Shown: in pieces, positions 6,874-12,173 of the stretch
Numbering within the stretch: the stretch's first letter is position 1
How the letters are laid out: every line of letters begins with the position of its first letter
DNA from: Geodermatophilaceae bacterium
Lineage (GTDB): Bacteria; Actinomycetota; Actinomycetes; Mycobacteriales; Geodermatophilaceae
NCBI GenBank assembly: GCA_013696785.1
Contig: JACCXW010000445.1
Coordinates: 1-12,173 of the forward strand
DNA length: 12,173 nucleotides
Reading direction: 5' to 3'
Program-made: the position numbers and the translations under genes
The notes under the pieces: model-generated
What the model was told of the DNA's origin: nothing
Database searches by the model: none
What the model saw: the letters and a program-made list of their open reading frames with translations, nothing else

Positions 6874-8196
6874 ATGCGACACCGGCTGGCAATGCTCGGA
6901 GCGACCATCGCGCTGGCCGTTCCCGCGTGCAGTGCCGCCGATCAACCGACCGATGCGCCGGCGGTCAGGTCCACGCCCGCCGGCGTCGAGGTTGCCGCCG
7001 ACCTGGATCTGTTGCTCGAGCGGCTGGAGGCAATCCACCCCGAGCCGTTCCACGGCATCGAACGCAGCGAGTTCGTGACCGCGATGCACGACCTGCAGAG
7101 CCGGCTTCCGGAACTCTCGCCAGACCAGACCACGGTCGAGGTGATGCGCCTGGTCGGCTTGCTGAGTCGGGCCGGGCGTGACGGCCACCAGTTCGCGTTA
7201 CCACAGCCCGGGCACGAGGGTCCGGCGCTGCCGCTGCGGGTGTACGAGTTCGCCGAGGGCGTGTTCGTCACCGCCGCGCAGCCGCCGTACGACGATCTTG
7301 TCGGGACTCGGATCGTCGCGATCGAGGACCGACCGATCGAGGACGTGCTGGCCGCGATCGAGCCACTGGTGCCGCGGGACGGCCCGGCGACGGTTCCGGC
7401 GTTCCGGCCGATCTTCTTGCTGCGCGCCGAGGTCCTGCGTGGCCTCGGACTTGCCACGGACGAACCGATCGACGTCACCGTGTCCGACGACAGCGGCGAA
7501 CGCACCGTCGCGCCGGAACCCGTCCCGTTCGAGGAGTACGTGACCTGGGCCGGTGGCTTCGGAATGTTGGGGCTGCCCGACCGGGCGGATACCCGCTATC
7601 TCGACGACAGCGCCGACATACTGCGGTTCGAGACGATCCAGGGCGGTGTCTATGTCCGTTACCGCGAAGTACGGCTACCGGCGTTCGACGTGCTCGAATC
7701 CGTGCGACAGGTCATCGCCGGTGCCGACGTCAAGCGCTTCGTCCTCGACATCCGGCAGAACCCGGGTGGGGACAACCACAACAACACAGCGATCGTCGAC
7801 CTGTTGACCGACTTCCGGACCGCCCATCCCGGTGGAGCGATTGTGGTGATCACCGACCGGGTCACGTTCTCCGCGGCGGCCAATCTCGCCACGGACCTGG
7901 AGGCACAGTTCGACCCGGTGTACGTCGGCGAGCCGATGGGCGGCGGGTTGAACTTCTGGAACGACGTGACGCAGATCAGGCTGGACGGGTTGCCCACCCC
8001 GATGCAGGTCGGCGTGAGCACCCGGTACTGGCAGCGCAGCGTCCCCGACGACCCGCGGTTGAGCATCCAGCCTGACGTCACCCTGCCGGTCAGCGCGGCG
8101 GACTACTTCGCTGGGCACGACCCGCTCTGGATGCTGCGCTCGCGGGCTAGACCGGATCGAGTCCCATCGGCCCGTAGACGACCTTGCCGTCGTTGA
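6874..8196 (+). CDS. S41-family peptidase-like lipoprotein
   Basis: 440 residues from the ATG at 6874. A short basic and hydrophobic signal (MRHRLAMLGATIALAV) ends in a lipobox VPAC with Cys19, so the protein should be an exported lipoprotein. An N-terminal helical domain with IHPEPFHGI and LLSRAGRDGHQFAL is followed by a tail-specific-protease fold with FVLDIRQNPGGDNHNN and ITDRVTFSAAANLATDLE. Ser333 aligns with the S41 nucleophile. The Lys 25 residues later in CtpA/Tsp (in FGKG) corresponds to Gly358 in GEPMGGGLN, so the classical Ser-Lys dyad is absent. No clear ribosome site precedes the start. The last 16 residues are Arg/Pro-rich, lose the G/C third-position pattern and overlap the convergent small gene. 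Probably regulated through the 6844-6863 palindrome. Confidence 0.85.
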   Translation: MRHRLAMLGATIALAVPACSAADQPTDAPAVRSTPAGVEVAADLDLLLERLEAIHPEPFHGIERSEFVTAMHDLQSRLPELSPDQTTVEVMRLVGLLSRAGRDGHQFALPQPGHEGPALPLRVYEFAEGVFVTAAQPPYDDLVGTRIVAIEDRPIEDVLAAIEPLVPRDGPATVPAFRPIFLLRAEVLRGLGLATDEPIDVTVSDDSGERTVAPEPVPFEEYVTWAGGFGMLGLPDRADTRYLDDSADILRFETIQGGVYVRYREVRLPAFDVLESVRQVIAGADVKRFVLDIRQNPGGDNHNNTAIVDLLTDFRTAHPGGAIVVITDRVTFSAAANLATDLEAQFDPVYVGEPMGGGLNFWNDVTQIRLDGLPTPMQVGVSTRYWQRSVPDDPRLSIQPDVTLPVSAADYFAGHDPLWMLRSRARPDRVPSARRRPCRR

Positions 8197-8350
8197 GCAG
8201 CGACACCTGGTGTACGCCGGCCTCGCTGAGTTCGCGCCACGTCTCACCCAGCCATGACTCCGCGTCGGAGCGGTTGTCGAACAGCTGCTGGGTCGGCCCC
8301 TCCACGGTCTCGCCGTGCTCGTCCTCGTAGCGCCAGGTCCAACTCGTCAT
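8147..8350 (-). CDS. conserved small actinobacterial protein (67 aa)
   Basis: 67 residues from the ATG at 8350, beginning MTSWTWRYEDEHGE. It continues with a DAESWLGETWRELSEAG segment and ends VYGPMGLDPV. I recognise it as a type of short, acidic, Trp-rich protein common in actinobacteria, of unknown function. No cysteine pairs, membrane segment or signal are seen. It is probably a small soluble alpha/beta protein. The start is chosen because the N-terminus matches the usual MTSWTWRY form. The upstream GACGAG is only a weak ribosome site. Its stop is convergent with, and lies inside, the 3' end of the lipoprotein gene. Confidence 0.8.
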   Translation of the reverse strand: MTSWTWRYEDEHGETVEGPTQQLFDNRSDAESWLGETWRELSEAGVHQVSLLNDGKVVYGPMGLDPV

Positions 8351-8369
8351 GTCCGACTCGTCATGGCCG
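8342..8369. repeat. 14-bp tandem duplication across a start codon
   Basis: ACTCGTCATGTCCG (8342-8355) is followed directly by ACTCGTCATGGCCG (8356-8369), with 13 of 14 identical. Each copy contains an ATGACGAGT start on the minus strand, but 14 bp is not a multiple of three, so the two ATGs are in different frames. Only the one at 8350 opens the small-protein gene. Confidence 0.7.
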
Positions 8370-8440
8370 ACTGTCTCCTCCTGCTCCGGTGCCTGACAGG
8401 CTAGTGACCCTGACTGTGCGGGTCGGAGACGGAGGTGTCG

Positions 8441-9166
8441 GTGCTGGACCAGCCGGGAATGCTGCAGCGCCTCGACGGGTGGCTGGCCGCCGGGCCACGC
8501 CCGGGACTGCGCCGGGTGAGACCGCTCCTCATCGGTACCGCTCCGGACCACGTCCAAGCGGTCGCCGAGATCGTCCTGGCCGAGCTGACCGTCATCGCCG
8601 GGTCGGACGCAGAGGCCGGGGTGGCGCTCGTCGACCGCGAGGTCGACTCGGGTTGCGATCTGCTGCTGCTCGCGGCGCCGGGTTCGGACGCGGTCGCGGC
8701 GACCGTCGCCATCGCCGCCTTCACCGGGGAGGAACCCGTTCGCGCCCTGGGGTTCGACCCGAATCTGGCCGATGACGAATGGGTACGCCGGGCGGGGGCC
8801 GTGCGCGACGGCCTGCGTCGTGTCGACTTGGTCGGGGACCAGGAGGCGGCGCTGGACAGCCTCGGCGACTCAGCCCTAGCCACGGCTACCGGGATCGTCG
8901 TGCAGGCGGCGCGACGTCTTACGCCGATCGTCCTGGACGGCCTCACCGCGCTGGCCGCGGCCGTGCTCGTCGGACACTTCGGCGAGCTCGAGCCGAAGCT
9001 ATGCCTGATCGCCGCGACCGACGGGCGACCCGCCGCGGCGATGGCCGCTCGGGTACTCGGGCTGACCCCGGTGCTGGAGCTGGGGCGGCCGACCGGCGAC
9101 GGGGTCGCCGCACTTCTGACACTCCCCCTGCTCCGCTCTGCGCAGTTCCTGGCACGGTCGTCGTGA
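8441..9166 (+). CDS. CobT-like protein, shortened and with altered active-site motifs
   Basis: 241 residues from the GTG at 8441, chosen because GGAGG lies 5 nt upstream. A GTG at 8435 is also possible. The C-terminal half resembles nicotinate-nucleotide:dimethylbenzimidazole phosphoribosyltransferase (CobT, lower ligand of cobalamin): TPIVLDGLTALAAAVL (161-176), LGLTPVLELGRPTGDGVAALL (about 206-226) and LPLLRSA. True CobT proteins are around 350 residues and have a GIGNTT motif and a catalytic Glu in GEGTGA. Here the first motif region reads APGSDAVAATVA and the Glu position is Asp220. It may be a non-catalytic paralogue or a regulator, not the biosynthetic enzyme. No other cobalamin gene is in view. 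Confidence 0.7.
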   Translation: MLDQPGMLQRLDGWLAAGPRPGLRRVRPLLIGTAPDHVQAVAEIVLAELTVIAGSDAEAGVALVDREVDSGCDLLLLAAPGSDAVAATVAIAAFTGEEPVRALGFDPNLADDEWVRRAGAVRDGLRRVDLVGDQEAALDSLGDSALATATGIVVQAARRLTPIVLDGLTALAAAVLVGHFGELEPKLCLIAATDGRPAAAMAARVLGLTPVLELGRPTGDGVAALLTLPLLRSAQFLARSS

Positions 9167-9190
9167 CTGCCGAGCCGGGCCATTCCGGAT

Positions 9191-9209
9191 CCGTGCGATG
9201 TCCGCACGG
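9191..9209 (+). terminator. hairpin downstream of the CobT-like gene
   Basis: CCGTGCG and CGCACGG form a perfect 7-bp stem around an ATGTC loop, 25 bp after the stop. There is no T-tract, which is common for actinobacterial terminators. Confidence 0.5.
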
Positions 9210-9284
9210 CTGAGCGGCGCTTCGACGCATGGATAGCCCAGCGATACGAGACTCTGTGGCCGGAGAGATTGGCAGGGCGTTCGT

Positions 9285-9546
9285 GTGCACGGGATCGAAC
9301 TGTCTGGCGAGACGATGCACGTCTTCACCGCGACGCCCACCCATGTTGCCTTCGAGGAGTACGACGTCGCTACTCAGATCGGAGCTGGCGAACACCCGCC
9401 ACGCCTTCCGTCGGCTCAGGGCGGCGTTGCTTGGGCCTTCACCGCCTGGAGTCAACCAAACACCGACAGTCCCCCGCCTCCCCAGACCCTCCCTAGGGGT
9501 GTGCCGCACCGGCCCTAGGGGTGGTTGCTTGGATGTGCACGACTGA
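9285..9546 (+). pseudogene. small ORF with a frame change, unidentified
   Basis: From the GTG at 9285 one frame has coding-like third positions and reads MHGIELSGETMHVFT and then THVAFEEYDVATQI, to about 9380. Beyond that the coding signal moves to the next frame: ELANTRHAFRRLRAALLG (about 9382-9436), which then runs on to a stop at 9546. Dropping one base near the GG at 9381-9382 would join the two parts. I do not recognise the protein. It could be a decayed gene, a sequencing indel or coincidence. No good ribosome site is seen. It lies between the CobT-like gene and the sigma-factor gene. Confidence 0.4.
9491..9523. promoter_or_regulatory. two CCCTAGGGGTG sites 22 bp apart upstream of the sigma gene
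   Basis: CCCTAGGGGTG occurs exactly twice, at 9491-9501 and 9513-9523, with a 22-bp period (about two helical turns). Each copy contains the palindrome CCCTAGGG. The pair could be a twin operator, or could fold into a bulged hairpin because GGTG and CACC between them also pair. Confidence 0.5.
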
Positions 9547-9553
9547 ATGGGGG

Positions 9554-9608
9554 GAGGCAGGAAACGGGCGGTCGAAGGCGTCGCCGCGCGTCGCCCGGCT
9601 CCTGCCTC
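9554..9608 (+). promoter_or_regulatory. long inverted repeat (17-bp stem) in the sigma-factor leader
   Basis: The arms at 9554-9570 (GAGGCAGGAAACGGGCG) and 9592-9608 (CGCCCGGCTCCTGCCTC) pair at 15 of 17 positions around a 21-nt loop. No T-tract follows, so it is not an obvious terminator. It ends 76 bp before the sigma-factor start and could be an attenuator, an RNA-stability element or a protein site. Confidence 0.6.
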
Positions 9609-9684
9609 AGTTGACCGTCTCGATCAGCTACCTGGAACGGTTGATCCGCTGCGCGTCCGCCGCGCATCAAGAAAGGGCCTCGTC

Positions 9685-10572
9685 ATGCCGGGTCTCATCG
9701 GCAGCAGCATCAGCAAGGACAGTCCGCAAGTTACCGTGAGTGGGCGGAGCGACCCTTCCATTGCTGGCGAGGGCGCGGGGAGTCAGCGACAACTGGACAA
9801 GGCGCTCGTGCGTCGCCTACTGATCGAGTTGCACAGCCCGGCGACTGATGCTGTGCGGCGCGCGGCAGTGCGCGACAACCTCGTGTCGATGCATTTGGCC
9901 TTGGCCAGGCATCTTGCCTGGAGGTTCGGCAATCGTGGGGAGCCTTCGGAAGACTTGGCCCAGGTGGCGGTGCTTGGTCTTCTCAAGGCGGTCGTCGGTT
10001 TCGACTGCGATCGTGGTGTGGACTTCTCCAGTTATGCCGTTCCGACAATCGTCGGTGAGCTCAAGCGACACTTTCGGGACAAGGCGTGGAGCGTGCAGGT
10101 GCCACGCCGGCTCAAGGAGATGAGAACCGATGTCACCGTAGCCTCCGGAGTGCTCACCCACCGTCTGGGTCGTACACCCACGACCAATGACCTTGCTGTC
10201 TTCTTAGACGTCACCGAGGATGAGATCCGCGAGTGCCAGGTCTCGTCCGAGGCGTATTCCACTTTGTCGCTGTCCACGCCGGTAGGAAACGGGGACGACA
10301 CCGAGCAGTGGTTGGCCGATGTCGTGGGTGGCCTGGACCGGGGCATGGAAGCGGTGGAGGACCGAGAAGCCTTACGACCGCTCATACGGGATCTGCCACC
10401 GCGGGAGCGGCGCATCATAGGGATGCGCTTCTACGAGAACATGACCCAAACCCAGATCGCCGATACCGTCGGCATCTCCCAGATGTCCGTCTCTCGGCTG
10501 CTCACCCACTCGCTGGCTCAGCTACGCGAGGGGCTGGTCGCGAAACCCCGGAACGCAATGGCGACACAGTAG
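9685..10572 (+). CDS. RNA polymerase sigma factor, SigB/SigF/SigG family
   Basis: 295 residues. The ATG at 9685 is chosen because AAAGGG lies 7 nt upstream and the leader before it holds a large hairpin. An in-frame ATG at 9547 would add a basic, non-conserved 46 residues. Region 2 reads EDLAQVAVLGLLKAVVGFD and FSSYAVPTIVGELKRHFRD (about 88-132). Region 3 follows, with VPRRLKEMR and LGRTPTTNDLAVFLDVTEDEI. Region 4 has LPPRERRIIGMRFYENMTQ and QIADTVGISQMSVSRLL (about 235-285). This is the alternative, stress or developmental sigma group controlled by RsbW-type anti-sigma factors elsewhere. No anti-sigma or STAS gene is adjacent, so its control must be encoded elsewhere or depend on the structured leader. 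Confidence 0.92.
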   Translation: MPGLIGSSISKDSPQVTVSGRSDPSIAGEGAGSQRQLDKALVRRLLIELHSPATDAVRRAAVRDNLVSMHLALARHLAWRFGNRGEPSEDLAQVAVLGLLKAVVGFDCDRGVDFSSYAVPTIVGELKRHFRDKAWSVQVPRRLKEMRTDVTVASGVLTHRLGRTPTTNDLAVFLDVTEDEIRECQVSSEAYSTLSLSTPVGNGDDTEQWLADVVGGLDRGMEAVEDREALRPLIRDLPPRERRIIGMRFYENMTQTQIADTVGISQMSVSRLLTHSLAQLREGLVAKPRNAMATQ

Positions 10573-10575
10573 GGC

Positions 10576-10766
10576 ATGGCGAAGAGGCGGCTCCTCGAGT
10601 TGGCCTCGAACGCGAACCGGGCCGCCCAGGTGTGCGCCGCACGGCCACCGTGTGGCAGCTCTTGGACGGCACCGGCACACAGCTGCTCGGCGAGCTGCGG
10701 ATGGCCCGGGCGGCGGTGCGGGAACCGCCACAGGCCGAGCCGGTGCGGACGGTCATGGCGCGGTGA
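10576..10766 (+). pseudogene. small gene split by an apparent 2-nt insertion (62 aa if repaired)
   Basis: Starting 3 bp after the sigma-factor stop, the frame from the ATG at 10576 has perfect G/C third positions for about 20 codons (MAKRRLLELASNANRAAQV). The coding signal then jumps to another frame that ends at 10766: RRTATVWQLLDGTGTQLL, later RAAVREPPQAEPVRTVMAR. The jump falls on GTGTG at 10630-10634. Reading GTG once instead of GTGTG joins both halves into a single 62-residue basic, helical protein without gaps. I do not recognise the family. It may be a recent pseudogene, a sequence error or, less likely, a frameshift-translated gene. The downstream half could also start at the GTG at 10632 (44 aa). 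Confidence 0.5.
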
Positions 10767-10952
10767 CGATGCCGTCCGTCCTGACGTTCCGGAGCCGTTG
10801 GCCAAGCGGACAGGCGTGTCGCCAGCCCGGTCTGCAGGTGTGTACGAGGCCCATCGATCTGCGTGGCCGACTACCGATGAGTTCGTCGTGCGGACAGGGT
10901 CTATACCGGCGAACAGCGAGCCGCGAACACGACATGATCAGTTAGGGAGCTC
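10767..10952. other. non-coding stretch before the DUF899 gene
   Basis: No frame shows coding character. A GGGTCTATACC stretch at 10897-10907 could contain a -10 element for the next gene, but no matching -35 is evident. An 8-bp palindrome TTGGCCAA occurs near 10800. No RNA gene is recognised. Confidence 0.4.
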
Positions 10953-11639
10953 ATGGCCACCAACGCACAACCACCGGTCGTCGACGCCGACACCTGGCGG
11001 CACCAACTCGATGCGCTGCGCTCCCGGGAGAAGGCTGCGACCCGGGAACTCGACGCGATCGCCGCGCAGCGCCGCCGCATGCCGATGGTCAAGATGCCCG
11101 ACTACATCCTTGAGGGCGAGGACGGGCCGGTCCGGCTGGCGGACATCTTCGGCGAGGCTTCGCAGCTGATTGTCTACAACCACATGTGGTTCCCAGGCGA
11201 GCAGTGGCAGTGCCCGGGCTGCACCGGGTTCACCTCGCAGTTCACCCGGTTGGACGTCTTGAACAACTTCGACGCCCGGTTCGTCATCGTCACCCAAGGC
11301 CCGATTGACGAGGCACTCGCGTACAAGCGGCTGGTCGGAAACACCATGACCTGGTATTCGACAGCGAACAGTGCATTCGGCACAGATGTCGACGCACCGC
11401 CCGACGGCGGTTTCGCTGTCAACGTGTTCCTCCGCGACGGCGACACCGTCTATCGCACGTGGCACACCAACGGCCGTGGCACCGAGCAGCTCGGTCACAG
11501 CTTCGCGTTGATCGATCTGTTGCCGTTCGGACGGCAGGAGGAGTGGCAGGACTCGCCCGAGGGCTGGCCGCAGGGGCCTGCCTACAGCCGGTGGGCCGAC
11601 TCCAAGGACATCGCCGCGCTCTATGGCCCGGATGTGTGA
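10953..11639 (+). CDS. DUF899 family protein, thioredoxin-like, with a CPGC motif
   Basis: 228 residues from the ATG at 10953, with a good ribosome site (AGGGAG, 4 nt). It has the DUF899 pattern: an N-terminal helical start with LDALRSREKAATRELDAIAAQRR, then a DGPVRLADIFG segment, LIVYNHMWF, and a Cys87-Pro-Gly-Cys90 pair. Later come a YSTANSAFGTDVDA segment, GGFAVNVFLRDGDTVYRTW, LIDLLPFGRQEEWQDSPEGWP and a final Trp/Tyr-rich tail. The family is predicted to adopt a thioredoxin fold with a possible dithiol-disulfide activity, largely uncharacterised. The CxxC pair supports redox function here. No signal peptide, so cytoplasmic. It stands about 380 bp after the sigma factor and appears to be transcribed separately. 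Confidence 0.9.
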   Translation: MATNAQPPVVDADTWRHQLDALRSREKAATRELDAIAAQRRRMPMVKMPDYILEGEDGPVRLADIFGEASQLIVYNHMWFPGEQWQCPGCTGFTSQFTRLDVLNNFDARFVIVTQGPIDEALAYKRLVGNTMTWYSTANSAFGTDVDAPPDGGFAVNVFLRDGDTVYRTWHTNGRGTEQLGHSFALIDLLPFGRQEEWQDSPEGWPQGPAYSRWADSKDIAALYGPDV

Positions 11640-11657
11640 GGGGGCCACCCCACCCGA

Positions 11658-11678
11658 CCTCGCCCAGCCGCCGCGAGG
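11658..11678 (+). terminator. weak hairpin after the DUF899 gene
   Basis: CCTCGC and GCGAGG form a 6-bp stem with a 9-nt loop, beginning 19 bp after the stop. There is no T-tract. It is only a candidate terminator. Confidence 0.35.
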
Positions 11679-11760
11679 GTCCACACCCCGAGACGCTTCT
11701 CAACTGAACGGGCACAGCCGCGTGGTCAGAACAGGCCATCGTGTGCCGGTTGCCGATCGT

Positions 11761-12106
11761 CTACCGGCTCGGGCTTGCTGCCGCCTTGGTCTTGGCGGGT
11801 CTTGCTTCGTTGCGTTGGATGGCGCGGTAGACGGTGGAGCGGGCGACGCCGAAGAGGTCGCCGGGTTCGACGGTGCTGTGCTCGCCGGCATCGTGTAGTG
11901 CGACCAGATGGGCTTCCTGGCGGGGGTTGAGCTTGCGCTGCTTGCCACTCAGCCGCCCTTTGGCCTTGGCCACCTTCATGCCCTCGCGGGGGCGCCAGCC
12001 GGATCAGGTCCGATTCGATCTCGGCGAGCATCGCCTGGACGTTGAACAGCAGCCGACCAACCGGGTCGGTCGGGTCATGCAGGGAGCCGCCGAGGCTGAG
12101 TTTGAC
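11761..12106 (-). pseudogene. truncated, frameshifted small serine recombinase (resolvase/invertase)
   Basis: The complement encodes the C-terminal third of a small serine recombinase in two frames. The first part reads VKLSLGGSLHDPTDPVGRLL, then FNVQAMLAEIESDLIRLA. The second reads REGMKVAKAKGRLSGKQRK, LNPRQEAHLVALHDAGEHS and the helix-turn-helix LFGVARSTVYRAIQR, ending at 11761. The frames join if one base is removed from the run of five G at 11988-11992. The N-terminal catalytic domain with its active-site Ser is missing: homology stops abruptly at 12106, and an in-frame stop lies at 12116-12118. It is a non-functional relic of a mobile element or invertase system. Confidence 0.85.
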
Positions 12107-12173
12107 TGTCCCGCGTCATGATTTCTGGCAGAGGTCGGAGTTTGTGCCTCCGGCTCTGAGGGAGTTGGTCATG
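12107..12173. other. unassigned right edge, possible inserted-element terminus
   Basis: The sequence immediately beyond the truncated recombinase begins TGTCCCGCGTCATGATTTCT and is unrelated to that gene family. A plus-strand frame reads DFWQRSEFVPPALRELVM to the window edge, which could be the start of a gene. This suggests an insertion boundary, but no inverted repeat partner or transposase is in view. Confidence 0.3.

Noticed and set aside
9280..9310. GGGATCGAACTG resembles a tRNA T-arm.
   Set aside because: No acceptor stem, anticodon arm or complete cloverleaf can be drawn around it.
10953..11169. Continuation of the frame from 10576 into the start of the DUF899 gene.
   Set aside because: Beyond about 10632 the frame loses codon bias, and the overlapped part is the real DUF899 N-terminus in another frame.

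Overview
The window looks like chromosomal DNA of a high-GC actinobacterium. Coding frames have almost exclusively G or C at third positions, GTG starts occur, and several genes are typical of actinobacteria (a DUF3043 membrane protein, a SigB/SigF-type sigma factor, a short MTSWTWRY-type protein). A Micromonosporaceae-like host is a guess, not shown by the sequence.

Layout. The left edge (1-372, minus) is the N-terminal part of an ordinary alpha/beta hydrolase. It diverges from a DUF3043 membrane protein (477-1094) and an aldo/keto reductase (1137-2132). The reductase converges, with a 4-bp gap, on a minus-strand block. Read in the direction of transcription, that block is a MarR regulator (6803-6336), a LuxR-type regulator with a long helical N-terminus (6238-4574), an alpha/beta-hydrolase-fold protein that has lost its nucleophile and its catalytic His (4433-3567), and a His-flavinylated FAD/BBE oxidoreductase (3570-2137). 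The last two overlap by ATGA. The 70 bp between the marR gene and a divergent S41-like lipoprotein (6874-8196) hold a perfect 8-4-8 palindrome, a likely MarR operator.

Next come a 67-residue conserved small protein (8350-8147, minus) and a shortened CobT-like protein (8441-9166). From about 9.17 kb to 10.95 kb gene density falls. A SigB/SigF-type sigma factor (9685-10572) has a highly structured leader and is flanked by two small ORFs whose coding signal changes frame part-way. A DUF899 thioredoxin-like protein with a CPGC motif follows (10953-11639). The right end holds a truncated, frameshifted serine recombinase (11761-12106, minus), cut at a sharp junction that may be the edge of an insertion.

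How the genes may work together. The clearest unit is LuxR regulator / catalytically dead hydrolase fold / flavin oxidoreductase, probably co-transcribed and possibly headed by the MarR gene. It reads as a regulated small oxidative module of unknown substrate. The other genes look like independent housekeeping or stress functions. No CRISPR array, tRNA, rRNA or biosynthetic megacluster was seen.
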